Assembly: GCA_963789355.1 (NCBI GenBank)
Contig: CAWBKK010000010.1
Span: forward strand, 434,001-498,000
Direction: 5' to 3'
Origin: Gaiellasilicea sp963789355
GTDB taxonomy: Bacteria; Actinomycetota; Thermoleophilia; Gaiellales; Gaiellaceae
Length of the DNA: 64,000 nucleotides
Position 1 is the stretch's first letter. Each line of letters begins with the position of its first letter. The position numbers and the translations under genes are program-made. The notes beneath the pieces are model-generated. The model did no database searches and had not been told where the DNA came from. It was given only the letters and a program-made list of their open reading frames with translations. This document shows, in pieces, positions 8,505 through 16,170 of this stretch.

Positions 8505-9092
8505 ATGGACAGCAAAGGTGCACTGCTCGCGGAGAACGTCGAGCACCCGCTCCGCCACGCGCTCTCGATCGGCCGCGACGCCGGGAACGACATCGTCCGG
8601 GACGAGCCCACCGTCAGCCGCCGCCACGCGATGCTGATCTGGGCCGAGGAGCGCTGGCTGGTCGAAGATCTGGGCAGTGCGAACGGGACCTTCGTCAACG
8701 ATCAGCGAGTTCCGTTCGGCACGCCTCATCCGCTTCGCCACGGCGACCGGATCTGCGTGGGCTCGGAAACGCTGCTGTTCTCCTGGCCCGCCGAGGGCGA
8801 CGATCCCGACCGGACGGACGATCACGAGGCGCTCGACGTCCCGCACGAGTCGCTGACTCCCTTCCAGCGCCAGCTCGTCCGGGCGCTGTGCGGCGCCTGG
8901 GTCGGGAACCAGACCGTCGACGCGCTCCCGACCAACGAGCAGCTCGCGGCGTACCTCGGCACCCCGAACGCCGTCGGATCGGTGAAGGCGGGCTTGCGGC
9001 GCGTCTACGCGAAGGCCGGCTTGTCGGATCTCCCGCCCCACGCCAAGCGCCGCGCACTCTGCAGGACCGCCCGCGCCCGCGGGTGGCTCTAG
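8505..9092 (+). CDS. FHA-domain protein with C-terminal helical region
   Basis: A 195-residue cytoplasmic protein. The N-terminal half is a forkhead-associated phosphothreonine-binding domain: SIGRDAGNDIV at about residues 21-31, SRRHA at 38-42 and LGSANGTFVN near 56-65 are the three FHA signatures. The C-terminal half (SLTPFQRQLVRALCGAW... LPTNEQLAAYLG... VKAGLRRVYAKAGL) resembles the small winged-helix tail of many actinobacterial FHA proteins and could bind DNA. It is the first gene of the rightward operon with the small peptides, 86 bp upstream of the next gene. Its link to a Ser/Thr kinase pathway is inference. Confidence 0.85.
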   Translation: MDSKGALLAENVEHPLRHALSIGRDAGNDIVRDEPTVSRRHAMLIWAEERWLVEDLGSANGTFVNDQRVPFGTPHPLRHGDRICVGSETLLFSWPAEGDDPDRTDDHEALDVPHESLTPFQRQLVRALCGAWVGNQTVDALPTNEQLAAYLGTPNAVGSVKAGLRRVYAKAGLSDLPPHAKRRALCRTARARGWL

Positions 9093-9178
9093 CACGTCGG
9101 AGGTGACGCGGAAGTCACCGAGGTGACGATCTGGACGATCACGTTTTCAACGCGTAAGCGGCGGGGAAAAAACGCGGC

Positions 9179-9376
9179 ATGAAGATCCAGAAGGTGATCA
9201 AGAAGCGCATCCGCCACGAAGGCGGCGGCGCCAACGTCGTCGGAGAGATCACGGGCGCGATCGCCGCGAACGTCGGCAAGGACGGGGGCTCGACGCACGT
9301 GTCCAGCCACCAGAAGGTCGTGCAGCGCGACGGCACGACCGAGGTGCGCTCCGAGACCACGAAGGAGGAGAGTTGA
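9179..9376 (+). CDS. Small basic protein at head of peptide operon
   Basis: A 65-residue protein: a basic N-terminus (MKIQKVIKKRIRHEGGG), a small-residue middle (GEITGAIAANVGKDGG) and a polar tail rich in Ser, Thr and Glu. GGGG plus purines precede the ATG by about 11 nt. Its TGA overlaps the TTG start of the next gene (TTGA at 9373-9376), which suggests translational coupling. It lacks the leader block of the neighbouring peptides, but its AAIAANV-like middle resembles their NAAVAANV core. The function is unknown; it is probably part of the same peptide system. Confidence 0.7.
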   Translation: MKIQKVIKKRIRHEGGGANVVGEITGAIAANVGKDGGSTHVSSHQKVVQRDGTTEVRSETTKEES

Positions 9377-9576
9377 CGCAGCCAGACGAGTCAGCCCCGT
9401 CCGGGATCGACCAGGACGAGCTCGAGGCCCAGGCCGGCGAGCCGCTGCCCGACCGCGAGGCGATGAGCCTGATCGCACTCGACGACGCGATGGTGATGCC
9501 CCCGCCGGAAGAGGGCCCCGACCCGCCGGAGAAGGAAGCGGAAATGCAGCCGCACCCACGTTACGAGCCCACGTAA
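9373..9576 (+). CDS. Small protein sharing the leader block but with a different C-terminus
   Basis: A 67-residue protein starting with TTG at 9373, overlapping the previous stop. Residues 14-33 (DELEAQAGEPLPDREAMSLI) match the leader block of the three paralogues downstream almost exactly. The rest is unrelated: an acidic, proline-rich tail (VMPPPEEGPDPPEKEAEMQ) replaces the Asn/Ala-rich core. It could be a divergent precursor whose leader recruits the same processing enzyme, or an accessory peptide. No known family is recognised. Confidence 0.75.
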   Translation: MTQPDESAPSGIDQDELEAQAGEPLPDREAMSLIALDDAMVMPPPEEGPDPPEKEAEMQPHPRYEPT

Positions 9577-9600
9577 GCCACGCACCGAGGAGGTAGGAAC

Positions 9601-9807
9601 ATGACCGACGAGACCAAGACGGAGATCACGAACGAGGAGCTCGAGGAGCAGGCCGGCGAGGAGCTGCCGGACCGCGAGGCAATGTCGCTCGTGAACGCCA
9701 ATGTCGCGATCCCGGTGAACGCCGCTGTGGCCGCGAACGTCCTCTCCGACGGCGCGACTGCGTACGCCGACGCGACGCAGGACGCCGACATCGACCAGAG
9801 CACCTAA
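9601..9807 (+). CDS. Putative precursor peptide 1 (LPDREAMSL leader family)
   Basis: A 68-residue peptide preceded by GAGGAGGTAGGAAC and an ATG at 9601. It has an acidic N-terminal half (about residues 10-29, with EELEEQAGEELPDREAMSL) and a C-terminal half rich in Asn, Ala and Asp (NAAVAANVLSDGATAY, then TQDADIDQST). It is about 75-80 % identical by eye to the next two peptides; the acidic block is nearly invariant, and differences concentrate in the core. A leader-core layout, tandem copies and a downstream peptide-type M50 protease suggest a ribosomally made, processed peptide. Whether it is modified is unknown. Confidence 0.85.
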   Translation: MTDETKTEITNEELEEQAGEELPDREAMSLVNANVAIPVNAAVAANVLSDGATAYADATQDADIDQST

Positions 9808-9835
9808 CGGCCAGACCGACGAAAGGAGCACCACG

Positions 9836-10042
9836 ATGACCGACGAGACGAAGACCGAGCTCACGGACGAGGAGCTGCAGGAGCAGGCCGGCGAGGAGCT
9901 GCCGGACCGCGAGGCAATGTCGCTGATCAACGCGAATCTCGCCGCGCCGGTGAACGCCGCCGTCGCCGCGAACATCCTCTCGGACAACTCGACGGCGACC
10001 GCGAACGCGGAGCAGAACGTCGACATCGACCAGAGCAACTGA
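9836..10042 (+). CDS. Putative precursor peptide 2 (LPDREAMSL leader family)
   Basis: A 68-residue paralogue of the preceding peptide, with AAAGGAG upstream of the ATG at 9836. The leader block is EELQEQAGEELPDREAMSL. The core reads APVNAAVAANILSDNS and ends QNVDIDQSN. There is no cysteine or hydrophobic signal sequence, so export or processing would need the downstream machinery. A 13-bp hairpin and a dispersed repeat follow its stop. Confidence 0.85.
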   Translation: MTDETKTELTDEELQEQAGEELPDREAMSLINANLAAPVNAAVAANILSDNSTATANAEQNVDIDQSN

Positions 10043-10053
10043 CTCTGGCGCAA

Positions 10054-10121
10054 GCTCAGCATCCGCGGGAGCGGATGCTGAGCGCACGAAGACCCCTGAA
10101 GGGGCCGCCTTGCGGCGGCCC
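10054..10121 (+). repeat. Double-hairpin dispersed repeat, copy A
   Basis: A perfect 13-bp stem (10054-10066 with 10071-10083, loop GGGA), then the family core CGAAGACCCCTGAAG at 10087-10101, then a second 8-bp stem (10102-10109 with 10114-10121, loop TTGC). It lies between precursor genes 2 and 3 in one operon, so it will be transcribed as a structured spacer. The same core recurs near 17.8, 17.9, 30.9, 39.9 and 40.2 kb. Confidence 0.8.
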
Positions 10122-10146
10122 AAGGACGCGACGAGAGGAGCTGGAA

Positions 10147-10347
10147 ATGAGTGAGAACAAGGAAGTCACGAACGAGGAGCTCGAGGAGCAGGCCGGCGAG
10201 GAGCTGCCGGATCGCGAGGCCATGTCGCTGATCAACGCGAACATCGCCGCACCGGTGAACGCCGCCGTCGCCGCGAACGTCCTCTCGGACAACTCGACTG
10301 CGACCGCGAACGCGACGCAGGACGCCGACATCGACCAGAGCAACTAG
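10147..10347 (+). CDS. Putative precursor peptide 3 (LPDREAMSL leader family)
   Basis: A 66-residue paralogue starting at the ATG at 10147 behind AGAGGAG. The frame is open further upstream, but that part is the translated repeat A. The leader is EELEEQAGEELPDREAMSL, and the core (APVNAAVAANVLSDNS, ending TQDADIDQSN) is closest to peptide 2. It is the last of the tandem peptides and is separated from the protease gene by a terminator-like hairpin. Confidence 0.85.
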   Translation: MSENKEVTNEELEEQAGEELPDREAMSLINANIAAPVNAAVAANVLSDNSTATANATQDADIDQSN

Positions 10348-10375
10348 TCGAAGGTCACGCACGACCGTGAACCGG

Positions 10376-10400
10376 GGCAGCGTCGCCGAGCGACGCTGCC
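10376..10400 (+). terminator. Hairpin between peptide genes and protease gene
   Basis: GGCAGCGTCG pairs perfectly with CGACGCTGCC around a 5-nt loop, followed by a T-containing run (TCGTTCGCTTT). As a partial terminator it could let the small peptides be made in excess over the membrane protease, a layout common in peptide operons. The regulatory role is inference. Confidence 0.6.
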
Positions 10401-10450
10401 TCGTTCGCTTTCCAGGGGAGCTCGAACCGCCTAGCCAGGAGTAGAAGCAC

Positions 10451-12435
10451 GTGACGACGACGCCGGAAAAGCCAACTTCGAAGCGCGCGCCTGCCGGCGA
10501 CGAGGCCGCGACCCAGGTGCTCGAGCCCGCGGCGGACGAGTCTGCGGCGTCCGACGCGTCCGGCGCGTCCGGAGGCGGCGACCTCCCAAAGCTCGCGGAC
10601 GGAATCGAGCTGATGGGCGAGTACGAGGACTCCGGCTTCAAGGAGCCCCACTACGTCGCGAAGCGCGCCGACGACCAGATCCTCCAGCTCTCGCGGATGC
10701 TGCACGTGATCGCCGAGCAGGCGGACGGACGGCGCGACTACGCCGAGATCGCCACGCTCGCCTCGGAGGAGCTCGAGCGCGACGTCAGCGCCGACAACGT
10801 CCGCTTCCTCGTCGAGAAGAAGCTCCGCCCCCTCGGCGTGCTTGCCGCTCCAGACGGCTCGAGCCCCGAGCTGCGGAAGAGCGACCCGCTGCTCGCGCTC
10901 AAGTTCCGGGCCGCCGTCGTGCCGGCCTGGCTGACGCGCACTCTGACCTCGTTCTTCCGGCTCTTCTTCCTGCCCCCGGTCGTCCTGGCCGTGATCGCCG
11001 GCCTCGTTGCGGTCGACGTCTGGTTCTTCTTCATCCACGGCGTCGGCCAGTCGACGCGCCAGCTCGTCTACCAGCCGATCCTGCTCCTGATGGTGCTCGG
11101 GCTCGTCGTGATCGCGACTGCCCTGCACGAGATCGGACACGCGAGCGCGCTCCGGTACGGAGGAGCGGAGCCCGGCGTGATGGGCGCCGGCATCTACATC
11201 GTCTGGCCCGCCTTCTACACCGACGTCACCGACGCCTACCGGCTCGGCCGCGGCGGCCGGTTGCGGACGGACGTCGGCGGGATCTACTTCAACGCGCTCT
11301 TCGTGCTCGGGATCGTCGGCGTCTACTTCCTGACCGGATTCGAGCCGATTCTCGTGCTGATCATCATCCAGCACATGCAGATCATCCAGCAGCTGCTGCC
11401 GTTCCTGCGGCTCGACGGCTACTACATCCTCAGCGACCTGACCGGCGTGCCCGACATGTTCAGCCGGATCAAGCCCACGCTGAAGAGCATGGTCCCCGGC
11501 AAGGAGACGGAGAAGTCCGTCAAGGAGCTGAAGCCGTGGGTCCGAGTGGTCACGACGGCCTGGATCATCTTCCTGATCCCGGTGCTGCTCGGCATCTTCG
11601 GCCTGATGATCTTCAACGCTCCGCGGATGGTCGCGACCGCCTACGACTCGTTCTGGCTCCAGACCGACAAGATTCAGTCAGGCGGCGCTCTGAACGTGAT
11701 CTCGGGCGTGATCCAGACGCTCGCCCTCGTCTTGCCGCTGGCCGGTTTCACCTACACCTTCGCGAAGGTCTTGAAGGCCGTCGTGCGAGGGGCCTGGAAC
11801 TGGTCCGAAGGTTCCGTCGTGCGCCGCGGCATCGTCGCGACGACGACGACTGCCGTCGCCGCCCTCGCCCTCTTCGTGCTCTTCCCCAACGGCGACTACC
11901 GCCCGATCCAGCCCGGCGAGACGGGCACGATCCAGGGTGGTCTCGCCCAGTTCTCGAACGTCGGCACCGGTCGGCCTGCCTTGACCGAGGAGCGCGAGGA
12001 GGAGCTCGGCGGCGCCCCGACGGCACGTTCGCTGCCGGAAGAGGAACGCGCCGAGTTCATCGAGCAAGAAGACGTACCGCCGACTGCGACGACGCCGACG
12101 TCCACGTCCACGACGACGACCCCGACGGAGACGACACCGACCGAGACGACTCCGAGCACGACGACGCCGACCGATTCGCCGCCGAGCGAGCCGCCTCCGA
12201 GCGGCGGCACTGCGACGGGTGGCTCCGCCCCGGCGCCAGCGCCGGCACCAACCCCGACGCCTTCGCCCAGTCCAAGTCGGCGCCGGCGCCTGCGCCTGCT
12301 CCTTCGCCGCCTCGGACGACAGCCCCGGCCCCTGCGCCCGCTCCGCCACCTCCGACGACGGCGACCGAGCCGCCGCCACCCGCGACCACCGAAACGGCGC
12401 CGTCTGAGACGACGCCGCCTCCGACGACACCATGA
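10451..12435 (+). CDS. Membrane M50-type metalloprotease with PqqD-like N-terminus (frameshift in tail)
   Basis: GTG start at 10451 with AGGAG 9 nt upstream. After a disordered N-terminus, residues of about 45-140 resemble a PqqD/RiPP-recognition-like winged helix (ILQLSRMLHVIAEQADGRRDYAEI... FLVEKKLRPLGVL). Several membrane helices follow, with the zinc motif HEIGH at 226-230 and the third-ligand motif LRLDGYYILSD near 319-329, as in intramembrane site-2-type peptide metalloproteases. The C-terminus is a long Thr/Pro tail. The in-frame reading turns Arg-rich after about 12,280 and would stop only at 12628. Shifting one frame restores a Pro/Ala/Thr tail ending at 12433-12435, with ATGA overlap to the next gene, so a one-base indel lies at about 12,262-12,282. 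Confidence 0.85.
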
Positions 12436-13238
12436 GGAGCCCCATGACACGCAGATTGCTGTTGCTGCTCGCGCTGCTCGGGCTGATGATCGGCGCCCCC
12501 GGTGCGGCCCGCGCGGGCGACGACACCACCCAGACCGACCCCGACGACAACATCGTTCAGGCGATCAACACGAAGAACGGCTCCTCGCTGTTCAAGTTCT
12601 CGTACTCGCTCCGCAAGGTCACCGGTGAGGTCGTCGACAACGCGAACGCCGCTGTCGCCTATTCGAGCTGCGAGTCGTGTCGCACGACCGCAATCGCGAT
12701 CCAGATCGTGCTCGTGGTCGGCACGCCGAGCACGGTGACCCCGGAAAACGTCGCGATCGCGATCAACGAGAACTGCACGGCCTGCCAGAGCTTCGCGTAC
12801 GCGTTCCAGTTCGTCGTCGGGGTCGAGGACGAGACGGTCGGGTTGACCAAGTCGGGCCAGCGCGAGCTGAACAAGATCCTGCGTGAGTTCAAGGCTCTGA
12901 AGCGGGAGGACTACACCGACGCCGAGTTCACCGCGATCACGAAGGCGCTCGGGGATCGCATCCGTGCAGTCCTCAGCACGGAGCTGAAGCCGCGCAGCCG
13001 CGGCGACGATGACGACGACGAGGACGAGGACGAGGACAACCAGCGGACGGAGACGGAGCGTCCGGCACCGCCACAGCCGCCCGCGACGACGACGTCGACC
13101 GCCGACTCGACGACCGCCGCGGAGACGACGACGACGGGCACGACGACCGAGACGACGACGGAGACCGAGCCGCCGGCCACGACCGCGGCTACGACGACGA
13201 CCGAGACGACGACCGAGACGACGACGACCACCCCGTGA
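12432..13238 (+). CDS. Secreted protein with two cysteine pairs and Thr-rich acidic tail
   Basis: A 268-residue protein with a clear signal peptide (RRLLLLLALLGLMIGAPGAARA). The start may be ATG 12432 (overlapping the protease stop) or ATG 12444 (behind AGGAG). The mature domain begins with Gln/Asn-rich NIVQAINTKNGSSLFKF, then contains two CxxC pairs (SSCESCRT and NENCTACQS) in similar hydrophobic beta contexts, suggesting an internal duplication. A helical part follows, then a DDDDDEDEDED run and a Thr/Glu/Pro low-complexity tail of about 70 residues. To my recollection this protein type accompanies peptide M50 proteases in Actinobacteria. Its biochemical role is unknown; a secreted scaffold or partner of the small peptides is plausible. 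Confidence 0.8.
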   Translation: MRSPMTRRLLLLLALLGLMIGAPGAARAGDDTTQTDPDDNIVQAINTKNGSSLFKFSYSLRKVTGEVVDNANAAVAYSSCESCRTTAIAIQIVLVVGTPSTVTPENVAIAINENCTACQSFAYAFQFVVGVEDETVGLTKSGQRELNKILREFKALKREDYTDAEFTAITKALGDRIRAVLSTELKPRSRGDDDDDEDEDEDNQRTETERPAPPQPPATTTSTADSTTAAETTTTGTTTETTTETEPPATTAATTTTETTTETTTTTP

Positions 13239-14023
13239 GGCGCTGGCTGACGGTGGTCCCGGTCCTGCTCGCGGCGCTCGCCGCGAGCTCCGGCTGCGGC
13301 AGCAGCGGCGGTGGCGGCGCGGCCGGGCCGGCGCTCGAGGAGACTGCGAAGAAGCTCGAGACGATCGAGAGCGGGAACATCACCGTGGCCGTCCAGATCA
13401 CGCCGAAGGACGGCGAGGCGTTCGGGTACGAGCTCGACGGGCCGATCAAGCTCGCCGGTGAGGGCGAGGTGCCGCTCGCGGACGTCGAGTACACCCAGCG
13501 CGCGAACGGCCAGGAGGAGACGGTTCGGCTCGTTCTGACCGAAGACGGCGGCTGGGTGGAGCGGAACGGCAAGCGCACCGAGCTCACGCAGACGCAGGTC
13601 GACGAGCTGCGCGCGTCCGGCTCGCTTCTCGGTCAGGACGGCCTCTCGTCCCTCAGGTTCGAGGACTGGATCGACGACCCGAAGCTCTCCGACGGTCCGG
13701 ACGGGACGCAGAAGGTCACGGGCAAGCTCGACGTCCTCTCGGCGATGACCGGCCTCGCGTCGCTCTCCGGCTTGCTCGAGGGGACGAAGACGTTGAGCGC
13801 CGACGACCGCAGGCGTGTCGCCGAGCGGATCGACGACTCGAGCTTCGAGCTGCTGACCGGCGAAGACGACCGGCTGCTGCGCAGGCTGGCAGTCGGGTTC
13901 AGCTTCGACGAGGAGGTCCCAGCCGACCTGCGCGACGCGCTCGGGGAGAACACGGTCGGAGCCGACTTCTCCTTCGAGCTCGATCTCGACCGGATCAACG
14001 AGCCGGTCGAGATCGGCGGCTAG
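13235..14023 (+). CDS. Lipoprotein of the peptide operon
   Basis: A 262-residue protein whose GTG start overlaps the previous stop (GTGA at 13235-13238). It has a lipoprotein signal peptide ending SSGC at about residue 21, followed by a Gly/Ser spacer. The mature part alternates beta strands and short helices (TIESGNITVAVQITPKDGEAFGYELDGPIKL... GGWVERNGKRTEL), a pattern like the LppX/LprG lipid-carrier lipoproteins of Actinobacteria, though that assignment is tentative. It is the last gene of the rightward operon; only 6 bp separate it from the convergent TadG-like gene. Confidence 0.75.
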   Translation: MRRWLTVVPVLLAALAASSGCGSSGGGGAAGPALEETAKKLETIESGNITVAVQITPKDGEAFGYELDGPIKLAGEGEVPLADVEYTQRANGQEETVRLVLTEDGGWVERNGKRTELTQTQVDELRASGSLLGQDGLSSLRFEDWIDDPKLSDGPDGTQKVTGKLDVLSAMTGLASLSGLLEGTKTLSADDRRRVAERIDDSSFELLTGEDDRLLRRLAVGFSFDEEVPADLRDALGENTVGADFSFELDLDRINEPVEIGG

Positions 14024-14029
14024 CGGTTC

Positions 14030-15277
14030 TTACTGGACGCTCTCGTCGATCAGTGCCGAGGTGCCGCGCGCGAGGTCGGCGGCGATCTCGGTGAAGATCG
14101 TCTTCAGCTGTCCGGCTGAGGGCTTGTTGAAGAACGCCGTCGGCGAGGACGCGATCTGCTGGATCGCCGAGTAGGCGGTGATCGCCGGCGACTCGTCCGC
14201 GCCGGTGTACGAGGTGCACTTGTTCGCGCCGCCGTTGTTGGCGTTCAGGTCGTAGCCGATCGAGTAGATCAGCGTCCCCTTCGCCTTGATCGTGGCCGCG
14301 GAGGTCACGCCCTGGCGGCACGGCCTCGTTCGGTACGGCGAGCTCGTCGAGTAGTACGTCGGGCCGGTGTTCGCGGCGCCGTCCGAGAGGAAGATGATCA
14401 CGTTCTTGACGTCGGGACGACCATTCGTCTCCAGCTCCTTCTGGGCCGCTTCGAGCGCGTTCGCGTACGCCGTGCGGCCCGCGCCCTTCTGGCAGTTGAT
14501 CGTCGAGACGAGCGTCGAGCTGGTGTTCAGGATCCGGTTCGTCGAGTAGTTGTTGGAGAGGCCGACGATGTTGTACGCGGCCGAGGTGGAGTTGTAGGTC
14601 GCTTCGTTCGGCGTTGCGCAGCGTGCACTCGAGCTCGTACCGGTCGCCGGCGGCAGCACCGTCAGCCCGACCCATTGCGTCGTCGGCTCGAGGTACTGCA
14701 GGAATGTCTTCATGCCCTCGCGGGCGTTGTTCAGGTCGGCGCAGGACGGGTCGTTCGCGCCCGTGGAGGTCTGGCACATCGAGCCCGTGCGGTCGAGCAC
14801 CATCATGATGTCGAGCGGCTTGATCCCGCACGGCGAGCAGGCGGTCGAGCGCGCGGTGATCTTGAAGGAGTCGATCCCGAGCAGCCCGGCGAAGAACGTC
14901 TTCGTCGGTGCCTTCTCGAGGACGACGACCGCGTTGACCGGGTCGCACCCTGGAATCGAGGTGAGACACTTCGTCGTCACCGTCGTCGTCACGTCCGGGA
15001 TGTCGTCGTGCTCGTTCTTGCTCCCGGCGGAGGAGCTGTACTGCTTCGCGACCGCCTCCGCGTTGGTGGCGTTCGGGAGCTCCTGAGCGCCGGCGAGCGC
15101 CGCCGCGTCGGCGGAGGCCTGCAGCTGGCGGTGGGCGTAGTAGGCGTAGCCGACGTCGATCACGAGGGCGGCGAAGCCGAGCATGACGACGAGCATCACG
15201 ACCACGAGCACGATCACCTGGCCGCGCTCCTGCTGCGGCCGAATTCGAGGGCTTCCTGCCAGCTTGTGCGACACCAC
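14030..15277 (-). CDS. TadG-like pilus-associated VWA protein
   Basis: A 415-residue protein; GTG start at 15277 with GGGAGG 8 nt upstream. The N-terminus has the TadE/TadG-type helix QVIVLVVVMLVVMLGFAALVIDVGYAYYAHRQLQASADAAAL, which is the DUF2134/TadG signature, here anchoring the protein in the membrane. A von Willebrand A domain follows with MIDAS motif DRTGSM and later FLSDG. Several cysteines (CLTSIPGC, CSPCG, CQTS) suggest disulfides outside the cell. It lies apart from the main Tad operon, beyond pdxST-yebC, but reads in the same direction. Confidence 0.85.
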   Translation of the reverse strand: MVSHKLAGSPRIRPQQERGQVIVLVVVMLVVMLGFAALVIDVGYAYYAHRQLQASADAAALAGAQELPNATNAEAVAKQYSSSAGSKNEHDDIPDVTTTVTTKCLTSIPGCDPVNAVVVLEKAPTKTFFAGLLGIDSFKITARSTACSPCGIKPLDIMMVLDRTGSMCQTSTGANDPSCADLNNAREGMKTFLQYLEPTTQWVGLTVLPPATGTSSSARCATPNEATYNSTSAAYNIVGLSNNYSTNRILNTSSTLVSTINCQKGAGRTAYANALEAAQKELETNGRPDVKNVIIFLSDGAANTGPTYYSTSSPYRTRPCRQGVTSAATIKAKGTLIYSIGYDLNANNGGANKCTSYTGADESPAITAYSAIQQIASSPTAFFNKPSAGQLKTIFTEIAADLARGTSALIDESVQ

Positions 15278-15414
15278 GTCCAGAACCTCCCTGAGACGGC
15301 GTCGCCGCACAACGCCTTGATGATGACTCCAACTGCCCTGCCCGGAGCATCGTCGGGAACCCTTCGCGGCGCCTGCCTCTAAGGGGTGATTGCGAGGCGT
15401 CCGGTCCGCGCGCG

Positions 15415-16170
15415 CTACGAGGAGACGAGCTCGAGCACTTGCTCGGGAATGTCGAAGTTCGCCGAGACGTCCTGGATGTCGTCGTTGTCCTCGAGCGCCT
15501 CGATCAAGCGGATCAGCTTCTTCGCCGACGCCTCCTCGGCGACCTCGACGGTCGTCTTCGGGATCATCGTCAGCTCCGCCGACTGCACCTCGATCCCGGC
15601 GGCCTCGATCGCCTCGCGCACCGCGGTGAGAGCCTCCGGCGGGGCGAAGACCTGGAAGACATCGCCGTCCCGCTCGACGTCGTCCGCGCCGCCGTCGGCC
15701 GCCGCGAGCGTCAATTCGTCCTCGTCGGCACCTTCGGCCTCCACCAGCACGAGGCCCCGGCGCTCGAAGAGCCACGCGACCGCTCCGGTCGTCCCGAGGT
15801 TGCCGCCGTGCTTGGAGAACGTGTGCCGCACGTCGGAGGCGGTGCGGTTGCGGTTGTCGGTCAATGCCTCGACCAGAACCGCGACCCCATCCGGACCGTA
15901 GCCCTCGTAGACGATCGTCTCGTAGGCCGCCGCGTCCGCATCGGTGCCGGCACCGCGTGCGATCGCGCGCTCGATCGTGTCCTTCGGCATCGAGTACGAC
16001 TTCGCCTTCTCGATCGCGTTCTGGAGCGACAGGTTCGCGAGCGGGTCGGGGCCGCCGTCCTTGGCCGCGACGATGATCGCCTTCGAGAGCTTGGTGAAGA
16101 GCTTGCCGCGCTTCGCGTCCGCCGCGCCCTTCTTGTGCTTGATCGTCGACCACTTGCTATGCCCCGACAT
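15415..16170 (-). CDS. yebC: YebC/PmpR family translation factor
   Basis: A 251-residue member of the widespread YebC family, recently linked to relief of ribosome stalling on proline-rich stretches and earlier annotated as a transcriptional regulator. It begins with the invariant MSGHSKWSTIKHKKGAADAKRGKLF and contains the TASDVRHTFSKHGGNLG motif. Length is typical. It overlaps pdxT by 14 nt, giving pdxS-pdxT-yebC, the conserved actinobacterial order, but ruvC does not follow directly as it usually does. Confidence 0.96.
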   Translation of the reverse strand: MSGHSKWSTIKHKKGAADAKRGKLFTKLSKAIIVAAKDGGPDPLANLSLQNAIEKAKSYSMPKDTIERAIARGAGTDADAAAYETIVYEGYGPDGVAVLVEALTDNRNRTASDVRHTFSKHGGNLGTTGAVAWLFERRGLVLVEAEGADEDELTLAAADGGADDVERDGDVFQVFAPPEALTAVREAIEAAGIEVQSAELTMIPKTTVEVAEEASAKKLIRLIEALEDNDDIQDVSANFDIPEQVLELVSS

